Positions 43,355-52,302 of a stretch of 64,000 bases of DNA are shown here, in pieces. Position 1 is the first letter of the stretch; each line of letters begins with the position of its first letter. The notes under the pieces are model-generated. The model made no database searches and was not told the origin of the DNA. It saw nothing but the letters and a program-made list of their open reading frames with translations. The translations under genes were made by a program, and so were the position numbers. This stretch comes from JOPF133 sp052144935 (GTDB taxonomy: Bacteria > Acidobacteriota > Terriglobia > Bryobacterales > Bryobacteraceae): positions 13,224 to 77,223 of the forward strand of contig JBKQPR010000375.1 in assembly GCA_052144935.1 (NCBI GenBank), given 5' to 3'.

Positions 43355-44419
43355 TCATCTCACGCCCACATCCCAAATCTTCTCCCGCCGTGACTTCCCT
43401 TCCGGCCCTTCGACCTCCAGCACCACCGTATAGTCGCCGCCTTTCGAGTACTGATGAATCGGATTCTGCTCCGGCGACGAACTCCCGTCGCCGAAATTCC
43501 ATTTCCATGACGTAACTTTGCCCGTGGTCTCGTCGGTGAACGCCACCACTCTGCGGTCCAGGTCGATCACCTGGAATCGCCAGTTGGCGTCGAACTTCCG
43601 GAACTGCGGCTCGAGCGGCATCAGTTTGAACGCCACCAGCTCATCGGCTTTGCCGTACATGGTATGTTGCCGCGATAGATTCCAGAATGCGTGCGATTCG
43701 CTGGCGGCGTTATCGTAATCCAGCACCGCCCACGCCATGCCGATCAGTTTGTTCTCCGTGAGCACGGTTTCCACCGCCCGCTGGGGACCCTCGCAACCCG
43801 CATAATCGAACGGTGTAATCCAGAATTCCAGAATCAGCTTCCCCGATTCGCCAGGCTTGAAGTTGTAGTTATAGGCCGCGTTGGCATACGGCAGGTTCTT
43901 CACGTACGAGTTGCAGCCCCACGCCAGCGCCCAATCCTTGCCCAGCGCCGGAGTCATAATGTGGTAATTCTGCGCGTGTACGCCGTGCATGGAAAAGTGC
44001 GCGTCGCGCGCGCTCAGTTCCTTGGTCGGCTGAAACTGGGGGATCAACGGCCCGCCCGACAGATCGCCATCCACCACTAACTCGAAGATGTCGTTGTGCA
44101 GCCCGGGCTGCGCGAAATCCCAATAGTTGTCATACGCCTCATACAGGAAATACAGCCGGTTCAGCCCCTTCACCCAGCCCACTTTCACCTTCACGTCGAG
44201 ATCTTTCGGGTCGGGCTTGCGGTCTTTGTGAGTATCGTCCACTAACTGGTCCATGCCGATGGCGTAGTCGTCCGGCACCATTTTCCAATCGTCCGGGTTG
44301 CCGTCGATGCGCGGGATCATGTCCGGCGGAAACTGGAAGATCTTAAAGGTGACCCCCGGCCGGTCGAGCGCGCGCGCCGGCAGAAGGATCAGCGCAAGCA
44401 AAGCAAGCGTGTATCTCAT
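43355..44419 (-). CDS. Exported protein with CBM9-like and PKD domains
   Basis: A 354-residue protein with a signal peptide (MRYTLALLALILLPARA). The centre looks like a CBM9-type carbohydrate-binding or DOMON-like sandwich (PRIDGNPDDWKMVPDDYAIG...DIFELVVDGDLSGG...LILEFWITPFDYAG). The C-terminus is a PKD domain (VVAFTDETTGKVTSWKWNFGDGSSSPEQNPIHQYS). It has no recognised catalytic motif. It lies 10 bases after the GH28 gene on the same strand, so it probably assists polysaccharide degradation. Confidence 0.82.
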   Translation of the reverse strand: MRYTLALLALILLPARALDRPGVTFKIFQFPPDMIPRIDGNPDDWKMVPDDYAIGMDQLVDDTHKDRKPDPKDLDVKVKVGWVKGLNRLYFLYEAYDNYWDFAQPGLHNDIFELVVDGDLSGGPLIPQFQPTKELSARDAHFSMHGVHAQNYHIMTPALGKDWALAWGCNSYVKNLPYANAAYNYNFKPGESGKLILEFWITPFDYAGCEGPQRAVETVLTENKLIGMAWAVLDYDNAASESHAFWNLSRQHTMYGKADELVAFKLMPLEPQFRKFDANWRFQVIDLDRRVVAFTDETTGKVTSWKWNFGDGSSSPEQNPIHQYSKGGDYTVVLEVEGPEGKSRREKIWDVGVR

Positions 44420-44428
44420 ATCGACTCC

Positions 44429-45820
44429 TCACCGAATCACAATCGACTCGTCCCGCTCCGGATGCGCCGCCTCGCCGCTGAATCGGGTGATCGCCAGGTT
44501 CGTCGACACTTCGGCTTCCAGCGCGTGCGTGAACCAATCCGGCCGGTTCGCTCCCCACGCGATTTTGCAGTCCTTCACCACGACTCCATCGGCGTATCGC
44601 AGGCTGATGCCCGGCGCCGAGTGCTTTTCGACGCCCGGATACGCCGCCGTCGGCCGGTTATCGAACGTCGCTCCCGGATAATCCGTCCAACGGTCCAGCG
44701 TCACGGCGACATTTTCCAGCCGCACATTGGCAATGCGGCTTTCCACGGTTCCATTCACGCGCACACTGTTTTCCGCGCGCCCCGTGACGTTACGGACGCG
44801 CACGTCGTGGATCTTGCCCACTCTCGAACCGGCGGCGCGGGGAATCGCGGTGAACGAGATGGCCTCGCCGTGCCCCCACCACGGCGCCGCCTGACGCCGC
44901 GAAACGAACTGGATATCGCTGAAATCCACGTCGTAGACATCGCCTTCGTCGCGCAACTGGATGGTCAGCCCGCGGCAGCTCGATTTGATCTGGCAGCGCT
45001 CGAACCGGATGCCATGGATAGCGCCGGTGGTTTCCGTGCCGATCTTCAAGCCCGAATCCTTCGTCTCGATGGCGCAGTCGTGGACGTGAATATTCGCGCA
45101 CGGCCCGTAATCCGCCGCCTGCCGCGTCGACTTGATGACGATCGCATCGTCTCCGCAAACAATGTCGCAGTTGCGGATCTCCACGTCGCGGCAATGGTCG
45201 GGGTCGATGCCATCGCAATTGGGCACGTCAAGCTGATTGCGGATCTTCAGGCGGTCCACCAGCACGCGCTCGCATCCCACCATGTGCAGCCCCCAAAACG
45301 GCGCCTGGCTGAAGGAGATGTCGCGCACCTCCAGGTCTTTGCACGCCGCCAGCACGAAGATCTTCGGACGAAAGCGGCCGAATTCCCAAATCTCGCCTTC
45401 CTTGTTGTAGCCCGTCATGAAGTCGAGCGCCCGGCCGTTGATATTCCCGGTCCCCGTGATCTTCAATCCCTGCGCGCCATTGGCGGTAATCACGCCTTCG
45501 GATCCCTCGGGATAGTGCGCGCGGTCGGTGCTCACCACCAGCTCCGCGTCATCCGCCAGGTGAAAATCGATTCCGCTCTTCAACGTCAGGGTGCCGATCA
45601 GATACTTCTTGCCGCCCGGAACCAGCACCTGGGCGCCCGGCACTTGCGCGCCCTGGCCCACGGCCGCCGCGGCGTCGATGGCGCGCTGGATCGGCGCCGT
45701 GTCGAGCGTCACGCCGTCTCCCTTGGCGCCGTAATCGCGCACATCGAAGGTCTTCGTTTGCGCCCGCAGCGACAGTGCGGCGGCGCCCATCAGAAACTGC
45801 CGGCGGCTCGCGTGGCTCAT
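44429..45820 (-). CDS. Glycoside hydrolase family 28 (polygalacturonase-like) protein
   Basis: A 463-residue exported right-handed beta-helix enzyme. The N-terminus SRRQFLMGAAALSL is a likely Tat signal. GH28 features are FDVRDYGAKGDGVTLDTAPIQRAIDAA, and the catalytic-site segment NCDGIDPDHCRDVEIRNC followed by CGDDAIVIKS, with the acidic residues that hydrolyse pectic galacturonan or rhamnogalacturonan. The GHG motif appears replaced by TTGAIHG, so specificity is uncertain. ATG 45820 is chosen at the Tat signal. It probably forms an operon with the CBM9/PKD protein. Confidence 0.93.
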   Translation of the reverse strand: MSHASRRQFLMGAAALSLRAQTKTFDVRDYGAKGDGVTLDTAPIQRAIDAAAAVGQGAQVPGAQVLVPGGKKYLIGTLTLKSGIDFHLADDAELVVSTDRAHYPEGSEGVITANGAQGLKITGTGNINGRALDFMTGYNKEGEIWEFGRFRPKIFVLAACKDLEVRDISFSQAPFWGLHMVGCERVLVDRLKIRNQLDVPNCDGIDPDHCRDVEIRNCDIVCGDDAIVIKSTRQAADYGPCANIHVHDCAIETKDSGLKIGTETTGAIHGIRFERCQIKSSCRGLTIQLRDEGDVYDVDFSDIQFVSRRQAAPWWGHGEAISFTAIPRAAGSRVGKIHDVRVRNVTGRAENSVRVNGTVESRIANVRLENVAVTLDRWTDYPGATFDNRPTAAYPGVEKHSAPGISLRYADGVVVKDCKIAWGANRPDWFTHALEAEVSTNLAITRFSGEAAHPERDESIVIR

Positions 45821-45895
45821 GATTTTCGCAGTTGAGTATAGCAGGCCTTGGTTTTGGAATGCGGAACCAGGTTCCCAGCCGCTGCCAGCCAAAGC

Positions 45896-47452
45896 TCAAG
45901 CCGGCGTGTGCCCCAGCTTTTCCAAAAAGCGCTCATCCACTTTCGCCTTCACGGTCCTGCGGTCCAACCCCAACTGCCGTGCGGCCGCCTCGTAACTCCG
46001 CGTGCGGCTATACACCAGCGTGACGTAGCGCACCAGCAGCTCCTCAGCGGTCAGGCGCCCACTGCGGACTTCGTCCGCGAACTCCTCCAGCGCGCCGGCC
46101 GTTCCCGCTCCCGAGGGCCGGTAGTCGCGCCGGATCAGCACGTTCTTCACGCACTGCTCCAACTCCCGGTAATTCCCCGGCCACGCGTAGTCCGGCCCCA
46201 GATTCCCCTCGATCCAGCGCATCACTTCGCCGGCCAGTTCGTCGCCCTCCGCTCCCGCCACGCGCCGCGCCATGTAGCCCACCAACTCGCTCAGCACGGC
46301 CGGAGAATCCGCCAGTTGCTCGGCCAGCGGCGGCGTGGTCACCTGGTCGGAGCACAGCCGGTAGTAAAGATCCTCGCGAAACTGTCCCTTCCTCATCGAT
46401 TCCGCCAGATTGCGATTGGTGGCTGTGATCAGCTTGCCGCGGAACTCGAGCCGCGCGGTGTCGCCCACCGGATGGAAGGTGCGCGTCTCGATCACGCGCA
46501 GCAGCTTCACCTGGATGGACGGGTCCAGGTCGCCCAGCTCGTCCAGAAATACCGAGCCCAATTCGGGACAGGTCTCGAGGTACCCTTTGCGGTCCCCCGT
46601 CGCGCCGGTGAACGATCCGCGCCGGTGCCCAAACAGCTCCGATTCCACCAGGGCCGGCGAAAGCGCCGAAATGTTGATGGGGAAGAACGACTCCGCGCCG
46701 TCGTTGGCAAATGCCAGCCTCTGGTCGTCGAACGGCGCGTAACGCGATTCGGCAATGGCCCGCGCGGCCAACTCCTTTCCCGTTCCCGAAGGCCCCGTGA
46801 TCAGAGTGGCGAACTCGCCCATGCGCGCGTAGAGCGTGCGGCGGTAGCGCCGCATGTCGTGGGTGAATATGGATTGCCAAATGGCGCCGCGCAGCCGCGC
46901 AGCCGCGAGCGAGCTGCCGATGATGTCGCGGAAAACAATCTCGAAGGCGCGCTGGATCTGCCGGAAACAGGCGAACGTGTGGCGCGGATCGTGGCCCGTA
47001 GGGAAGTCGACGCCGTCGATGTGGAAGAAGCGCCGCCAATCCGCCAGGAACTGATTATAGAAGCGCCAGCGCGCGGGGTTGGGCGAGTCGCGGCGGGGGC
47101 CGAAGCCGGCCTCGAAAAAATGGCCGTCGTAGCGCGTGAACAAGAGCAGCATCACCGCGTCTTCGTACCACACCAGCTCCGCTTTCGCTGCTGCGCCGTT
47201 TTCCGGCAGGCGCGCGCGAAGTTCTTCGACGAGCGGCTCCAGCACCTGCTGAATGCGCACGACATTGGCGCGCCTTCCCGGTTCGTCGGCGCGGTAGCTC
47301 CACACCGGCTCGCCTTCCTTGAATTCGGCGCCCAGCACAGCGCGCTCCAATTCCACGCGTTCCGGCAGAAAGGGGTTGGCATACCCGAGGCGGGAAATCG
47401 ATTCGAGAAGCGAGCGCTCGCTGGTGGAAAGAAATGCCATGGGCTTGTACAT
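45896..47452 (-). CDS. Sigma-54-dependent transcriptional activator
   Basis: A 518-residue enhancer-binding protein. An N-terminal region of about 170 residues (unrecognised sensor) precedes the AAA+ domain with Walker A GPSGTGKEL, the sigma-54 contact loop GSFTGATGD (a Ser variant of GAFTGA), Walker B SVFLDELGDL and arginine-finger region. The C-terminal Fis-type HTH reads YEAAARQLGLDRRTVKAKV. It should open promoters bound by RNA polymerase sigma-54. ATG 47452 or ATG 47440 are both possible. A TGTACA inverted repeat overlaps the start. It is upstream of the GH28 gene on the same strand. Confidence 0.92.
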   Translation of the reverse strand: MYKPMAFLSTSERSLLESISRLGYANPFLPERVELERAVLGAEFKEGEPVWSYRADEPGRRANVVRIQQVLEPLVEELRARLPENGAAAKAELVWYEDAVMLLLFTRYDGHFFEAGFGPRRDSPNPARWRFYNQFLADWRRFFHIDGVDFPTGHDPRHTFACFRQIQRAFEIVFRDIIGSSLAAARLRGAIWQSIFTHDMRRYRRTLYARMGEFATLITGPSGTGKELAARAIAESRYAPFDDQRLAFANDGAESFFPINISALSPALVESELFGHRRGSFTGATGDRKGYLETCPELGSVFLDELGDLDPSIQVKLLRVIETRTFHPVGDTARLEFRGKLITATNRNLAESMRKGQFREDLYYRLCSDQVTTPPLAEQLADSPAVLSELVGYMARRVAGAEGDELAGEVMRWIEGNLGPDYAWPGNYRELEQCVKNVLIRRDYRPSGAGTAGALEEFADEVRSGRLTAEELLVRYVTLVYSRTRSYEAAARQLGLDRRTVKAKVDERFLEKLGHTPA

Positions 47453-47462
47453 TGATTGTACA
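47446..47462. promoter_or_regulatory. Possible operator at the activator start
   Basis: TGTACAT-TGA-TTGTACA is an inverted repeat spanning the proposed ATG 47452. Its position suggests autoregulation, and that ATG 47440 may be the true start. No matching regulator is known. Confidence 0.3.
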
Positions 47463-47903
47463 GGGGGGCTGCCGTTTCGCACCCCCCACTGTCTGAATTG
47501 CAGCAGGGAGATTGAAGAGACTTGACGCGGAGACGGTAGAGTAGGAGAGAGGGCGACACGGATATGCGACCCACTCTCCCCTCGTCGAACCGGACCAGCA
47601 GATTTCCCGACATCCGGCTCTCCTGAAAGCATGTCGCCGCCAGCTTGCGCAGGCAGTTGCACGGCTGCCACCTCCTGACCCCTTCCGCGGCCGGAAGGGC
47701 CGTTGGCTGCGCCGTCTCAGATGCTGCACGAGACGACCTCGAACATACGTGTCAATCTCCCGGAAGGCCTGCCGTGGATACCCAAAGTCGAAGTAGTTCT
47801 TGGGGTGCCCTCTGGGCCCTGGACCACCCGGTCCCGCACCGTCGGAATTCCCAACGGCCGCAGTTTCCCCAGGGTCCCCTAATAGCGGAACCTGAAACAC
47901 TGG
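47463..47903. other. Non-coding gap upstream of the activator
   Basis: About 440 bases without a convincing gene. It contains a hairpin CCTTCCG-CGGC-CGGAAGG (47681-47698) and a copy of a 19-base repeated motif (47801-47819). Confidence 0.4.
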
Positions 47904-49241
47904 CTACCCCGCGGCCCGCTTCCGCCACACCACCAGCAGCGCGATACCGATCAGGATGATCGCCAGGCACAACCCGATCCAGATGCCCGGCGCGCCCCAG
48001 CCATAGGAAAAGCACAGCACGCAGGCCACCGGCATCCCGATGCCCCAATAGCCCGCCAGGTGCGCCAGCATGGGCGAGCGCGTATCGCCGACGCCGCGCA
48101 GCGCTCCGGTCGCCACTACCTGGAAGCCGTCGAACAATTCGAAGAACGCCGCGATGCGCAGCAGGAGCGCGCCCGCGCCGATCACCGCCGGGTCGCGGAT
48201 GAACAGCCGCACTACCGCGCCCGGCGCCACCAACAACAGCAGCCCCACCGATCCCATGAACAAGCCGCTGAGCAGCAGCGCCGTCCAGCCCGCCCGCGTC
48301 ACGCCGCCGCGGTCCCTGCGTCCAAAGGCCTGCCCCACCCGCACCGCCGCGGCCGAGCTGATGCCCAGCGGCACCATGAAACTGGTGGAGATCACCAGGA
48401 CCGCGATGGAGTGGGCCGCCAGTGAAACTTCGTCCAGCCGCGCCACCAGCACCGTGACCACGCCGAAAACGGCCCCTTCGAAAGCGATCTGCCCGGCCGC
48501 CGGCAGTCCCAGTCCGAGGAGCCTGCGGATGCGCCCGAAATCCGGCTGCCACGAAAGATGGAACAGCAGGTTGCCGGTGCGCCTTTCGTTCCACACCACC
48601 GCCCCCGCCAGCACCGCGGCCATGTACACGCGCGAGACGGAAGTGGACCATCCCGAGCCCGCCAGGCCCATGCGCGGCGCGCCCCAATGGCCGTACATCA
48701 GCACCCAATCGCCGAGCAGGTTCACCAGGTTGGCGCTCACCAGGGCGAAGGTCACGGGCTTCACGATGTCCACCGCCTGCAGATAGCGGCGCAGCGCGGT
48801 GAATGCGACCATCGCGGGAATGCTCCACAGCAGCGCCTTCATGAAAGGCGCGCAGTGCTGCATCACGCGCGGGTTGGCGCCGGCGGCGGCCAGCAAGGGG
48901 ATGGACCCCCAGATCAGCAGCATGAGCGGCCCCATCAGCAGCAGGCCCAGCCACGACCCGGCGATCAGGGTGCGCCGGCAGTCCCGCGGATCGCGCGCGC
49001 CGAACGACTGCGCCACCAGCGTGTCCATGCCCAGCAGCAGACCGATGCCGCTGACCACCACCGGGTAGTAGACCATGTTGCCGAGCGTGCCCGCTCCCAC
49101 CGCGGCCGCGCCCAAAGGACCGGCCATCACGGTGTCGGCGATCCCCATGCTCATCCAGCCCAGCTCGGCCAGCGCCAGCGGAGCGGCCAGCCGCAGCATG
49201 GGGACGAACTCCTGCCGGAGATGGTCGCGCGCACTTTGCAT
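47904..49241 (-). CDS. MATE-family multidrug/cation efflux transporter
   Basis: A 445-residue polytopic membrane protein with about 12 hydrophobic helices. MATE-type features include LRLAAPLALAELGWMSMGIADTVMAGPLG near the start, GMDTLVAQSFGA, and in the second half GISSAAAVRVGQAFGRRD and GVGDTRSPM. These proteins export organic cations or drugs by Na+ or H+ antiport. It shares a strand with xerC and trmFO and starts 4 bases after the xerC stop, so it may be cotranscribed. Confidence 0.94.
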   Translation of the reverse strand: MQSARDHLRQEFVPMLRLAAPLALAELGWMSMGIADTVMAGPLGAAAVGAGTLGNMVYYPVVVSGIGLLLGMDTLVAQSFGARDPRDCRRTLIAGSWLGLLLMGPLMLLIWGSIPLLAAAGANPRVMQHCAPFMKALLWSIPAMVAFTALRRYLQAVDIVKPVTFALVSANLVNLLGDWVLMYGHWGAPRMGLAGSGWSTSVSRVYMAAVLAGAVVWNERRTGNLLFHLSWQPDFGRIRRLLGLGLPAAGQIAFEGAVFGVVTVLVARLDEVSLAAHSIAVLVISTSFMVPLGISSAAAVRVGQAFGRRDRGGVTRAGWTALLLSGLFMGSVGLLLLVAPGAVVRLFIRDPAVIGAGALLLRIAAFFELFDGFQVVATGALRGVGDTRSPMLAHLAGYWGIGMPVACVLCFSYGWGAPGIWIGLCLAIILIGIALLVVWRKRAAG

Positions 49242-49244
49242 GGG

Positions 49245-50297
49245 TCAGGCCCTGGGGTGCGCCTTGTCGTACACCGCCATCAGGTCGGTGAGCGAGACCT
49301 GCGTATATTTCTGGGTGGTGGACAAACGGGCGTGGCCCAGCAGTTCCTGGATGGCCCGCAGGTCGGCGCCGTCCGCCAGCAGATGGGTGGCATAGGCGTG
49401 GCGAAAGCTGTGCGGATGCAGCGAAGGATCCTGCGCCAGCAAGGTGGCGTACAGCTTGACGATCTGCGACACGCCGCCGCGCTTCAGGCGCCTGCCGTGA
49501 TGGTTGAGGAACACCGCGGTCTCGCCGCGCACCACGGCACGCTGGTCCAGATAGCGTTCCAGGGCCTCGGCAGCTTTGCCGGGCAGAGGCGTCTGGCGCT
49601 CCTTCTTGCCCTTGCCGCGGACGCGCAGCCAGCCCTCGGTGCGGTCCACATCTTCCAGGTTGAGCCCGGTCAGCTCGCTCACCCGCAGCCCGCAGCCGTA
49701 CAGCACTTCGAAGATGGCGCGGTCGCGCGCCGGATGGGGCCGCTCCAGTTTGCCGGCCGCCACCGCGTCCACCAGGCGATTGGCCTGTTCCGCGGTCATC
49801 ACCTCGGGCAGTTTTTGCGGAGCTTTAGGCGTGCGCAGCAGGCGCGCCGTATTGATCTTCACCAGGCCCTCGCGCAGCAGGAAGGCGAAGAGGCCGCGCA
49901 GGGCGGCCAGCTTGCGGCGGATGCTGACGGCGGTGAGGTCCTGGCGGTAGAGCGACGCCAGCCATTCGCGCAGCAGCAGCAGATCGATGGCGGCGGGGTC
50001 GGGCGGGCCGGGCGGGTCGACCGTTGCGTCTCCTCCCGCCCTCCCGCCGGGTGGGTCGACCGGCGCTTCTGCTCCAGCCTTGCCGCCGGGCAGGCCGATC
50101 GCCGCTTCTGCTCCAGCCTTCCCGCCGGCCGGGCCGATCGCCGTTTCCCCTACCGCCGTCGTCGTCCGGCCGGGCGGCGACAGGAACTCCAGGAATTGTT
50201 TCAGGTCCGTGCCATACGCTTCGATGGTGTGGGGCGATGCGCCGCTGCGCACGAGTTCCTCCAGGTAGCGCTCGGTCTGCCGCGCCAGCTCAGACAT
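49245..50297 (-). CDS. xerC: Tyrosine recombinase XerC-like, with a repeat-rich insert
   Basis: A 350-residue tyrosine recombinase of the chromosome-dimer-resolving type. The N-terminal SAM-like domain (1-125) is interrupted at about 53-101 by a Pro/Gly/Ala-rich repeat. The catalytic domain has Arg in YGCGLRVSELTG, Lys in the KGKKERQ segment, HSFRH, GHARLSTTQKYTQV with the nucleophilic Tyr. ATG 50297 overlaps the end of trmFO by 8 bases. The trmFO-xerC order is the conserved neighbourhood known from Firmicutes (gid-codV), supporting the identity; XerD is not here. Confidence 0.92.
   Translation of the reverse strand: MSELARQTERYLEELVRSGASPHTIEAYGTDLKQFLEFLSPPGRTTTAVGETAIGPAGGKAGAEAAIGLPGGKAGAEAPVDPPGGRAGGDATVDPPGPPDPAAIDLLLLREWLASLYRQDLTAVSIRRKLAALRGLFAFLLREGLVKINTARLLRTPKAPQKLPEVMTAEQANRLVDAVAAGKLERPHPARDRAIFEVLYGCGLRVSELTGLNLEDVDRTEGWLRVRGKGKKERQTPLPGKAAEALERYLDQRAVVRGETAVFLNHHGRRLKRGGVSQIVKLYATLLAQDPSLHPHSFRHAYATHLLADGADLRAIQELLGHARLSTTQKYTQVSLTDLMAVYDKAHPRA
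49995..50141 (-). repeat. 39-bp repeats coding 13-residue units inside xerC
   Basis: Residues 53-65, 66-78 and 79-91 are related 13-residue units (AIGPAGGKAGAEA, AIGLPGGKAGAEA, PVDPPGGRAGGDA), followed by a partial unit. Each is 39 bp and keeps frame, so the array can grow or shrink without breaking the gene. Confidence 0.88.
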
Positions 50298-51624
50298 GCG
50301 CGTGCCGGTAGGCATCCAGGGCTTCCAAAGCGCGGCGGCACACTTCGGCGTGGCGGGCCTGTTTGTCGTGCCGCAGACGGAGGCGCGTGGATTCGTCGAG
50401 CTGCGGCAGCAGGTCGAAGGTGATGTTGGCCGGCTGGTAATTGGACGGGTCCGCGCCCGACACGTAGTGGCACAGCGATCCCAAAGCCGTCTCCCGCGGG
50501 ACCCTCTGGGGCTGCTCGCCCTCCACCAGGCTGGCGGCGTGCATCCCGGCCACGAGTCCGGTGGCGATGGACTCGACATAGCCCTCCACACCCGAGATCT
50601 GGCCGGCGAACAGCACTTCGGGCCGCGAGCGCAATTGCAAGGTGGGCGCCAGCAGCGCCGGGGCGTTGATGTAGGTGTTGCGGTGCACCTGCCCGAAGCG
50701 CAGGAACTCGGCCTTTTCGAGGCCCGGAATGAGCCGCAGAATGCGCGCCTGCTCGGCGAATTTCAGGTGATTCTGAAAGCCAACCAGGTTGAAACTGGCG
50801 GCCCGCAGATTCTCCTGGCGAAGCTGCACCACGGCCCAGGGCCGCCGCCCGGTGCGCGGGTCGCTCAATCCCACCGGCTTCATGGGGCCGAAGCGCAGGG
50901 TGTCACGTCCGCGCCGCGCCAGCTCTTCGATGGGCAGACAGGCTTCGAAATAGCGGGCATCGTCCTCGGGGATGTGGGCGGAAACGGCTTGCGCCTTCAA
51001 TAGCTCGTCCACGAAGCGGTCGTACTGCGCGCGATCGAGCGGGCAGTTGAGGTAATCGTCGGTGCCGCCGGTGGATTTGCCGTAGCGCGAGGCCCAAAAG
51101 GCCACGCCGCGGTCCACCGAATCGGCCTCCACGATGGGGCTGATGCTGTCGTAAAAGAACAGCCGGCCGGAGCCGGTGAGGCGGCCGATAGCGGCGGCCA
51201 GAGCGTCGCTGGTGAGCGGCCCCGTGGCCACGATCGCGATGCCCTCGGGAATCGCGGTGACCTCCTCGCGCCGCAGTTCGATCAGCGGCTCGCCTTCGAT
51301 CGCCGCGGTGACTTCGGCGGCGAAGACTTCGCGATCCACGGTCAGCGCATGGCCGCCGGGTACGCGGGCTTTTTCGGCCGCGGCGAGCAACAGCGAATCG
51401 AGGCGCCGCAGTTCCTCTTTCAACAGCCAGGGCGCGGTGGATTCCGATTCGCTTTTGAGCGAGTTGCTGCACACCAACTCGGCCAGCCGCCCGGTCTGGT
51501 GCGCGGCGGTCGAGCGCCGGGGCCGCATTTCATAGAGCACCGCGCGCAAGCCGCGCCGCGCCATCTGCCAGGCGGCCTCGGTCCCCGCCAGTCCTCCGCC
51601 GACGATGTGAATGGGTGCGCGCAA
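50290..51624 (-). CDS. trmFO: tRNA (uracil-54-C5)-methyltransferase, folate/FAD-dependent
   Basis: Methylates U54 of tRNA to ribothymidine using methylenetetrahydrofolate and FADH2. The start IHIVGGGLAGTEAAWQMARRG is the FAD-binding Rossmann motif. Conserved TrmFO blocks include ELVCSNSLKSES, FYDSISPIVEADS, YLNCPLDRAQYDRFV, LRFGPMKPVGL and GQISGVEGYVESIA. Length is about 444 residues. TTG 51624 is favoured because a frame reaching ATG 51660 would begin inside a palindromic repeat; upstream AGG is weak. xerC overlaps its 3' end. Confidence 0.92.
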   Translation of the reverse strand: MRAPIHIVGGGLAGTEAAWQMARRGLRAVLYEMRPRRSTAAHQTGRLAELVCSNSLKSESESTAPWLLKEELRRLDSLLLAAAEKARVPGGHALTVDREVFAAEVTAAIEGEPLIELRREEVTAIPEGIAIVATGPLTSDALAAAIGRLTGSGRLFFYDSISPIVEADSVDRGVAFWASRYGKSTGGTDDYLNCPLDRAQYDRFVDELLKAQAVSAHIPEDDARYFEACLPIEELARRGRDTLRFGPMKPVGLSDPRTGRRPWAVVQLRQENLRAASFNLVGFQNHLKFAEQARILRLIPGLEKAEFLRFGQVHRNTYINAPALLAPTLQLRSRPEVLFAGQISGVEGYVESIATGLVAGMHAASLVEGEQPQRVPRETALGSLCHYVSGADPSNYQPANITFDLLPQLDESTRLRLRHDKQARHAEVCRRALEALDAYRHAHV

Positions 51625-51647
51625 GATGAGCCTGGTTTCAGGATAAC

Positions 51648-51675
51648 GTGGGGCAGGCACTTTTGCCTGCCAACC
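51648..51675. repeat. Dispersed palindromic repeat, copy 4
   Basis: GTGGGGCAGGC and GCCTGCCAACC around ACTTTT; near-identical to copies at 26511 and 38631. It lies just upstream of trmFO. Confidence 0.85.
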
Positions 51676-51699
51676 CCGAGCCGCCCTCAGCCTGAGCTG

Positions 51700-51792
51700 G
51701 GGTTGCGCCGCCGTGAGAAGTGGCCGCTAGTGCCGTGGGGTCGTTCTCCACGTGGTCGATGACCATCACTTCGAGCGGGCGTTCCTTCAACG
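51700..51792 (-). pseudogene. Scrap resembling a TIGR03435 C-terminus
   Basis: One frame reads KERPLEVMVIDHVENDPTA, close to the GPVEVLVIDHVE ending of the TIGR03435 proteins that are abundant in Acidobacteria. Nothing else of such a protein is present, and the reading frame runs on into the palindromic repeat. The scrap abuts the resolvase remnant. Confidence 0.4.
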
Positions 51793-52150
51793 ATAAGGCT
51801 GCGCTCCAACTCGGCCAATACGCCGATCATCCGCCACATGGCGCGGCCGGTGGGCGCCGTGGTGTCGATTGCCTCGGTGAGCGAATGGAGGTTCACGCCA
51901 CGGGCCCGGAGGTCGTCCGGCATCGTTATCAGGTCGCGCAAGCTGCGGCCCGGCCGGTCGAGGTTCCACACTGTAAGGGTGCCGCCCGACTGCAATTCTT
52001 TCAGGCACCGGGTGAGGGCGGGGCGCTCGGCGGTTGCACCGGATAAGCCGTCATCCCGGAAAATCTTCTCGCACCCGGCTCGCGTCAACGCGGCGAATTG
52101 GAAGGCGGGGACTGATCGCCGGTCGAGACTTGGGCGTAACCGCATTTCAT
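51793..52150 (-). pseudogene. Broken serine recombinase (resolvase/invertase)
   Basis: The start at ATG 52150 reads MKCGYAQVSTGDQS, with the catalytic Ser in QVST, then hits a stop. One frame over, the protein continues FAALTRAGCEKIFRDDGLSG, LTVWNLDRPGRSLRDLI and SLTEAIDTTAPTGRAMW, ending ELERSLIVE. This is the catalytic domain of a Tn3-type resolvase, with a frameshift soon after the nucleophile and no C-terminal HTH. It marks a former mobile element. Confidence 0.85.
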
Positions 52151-52302
52151 GCTGTCCATAACGGGACAACCAAATGGGACAGCGCAAGCCCTGTCTTTAG
52201 AAGGGTCCGGTTCCCGTCCCGAAACTCACCCATTTCGAGAAACTGGCAAACTCAACTCCGCGCCGGTAGTAGCCGGGCGCGGGGAACGGCGGCGGCTCTA
52301 CA

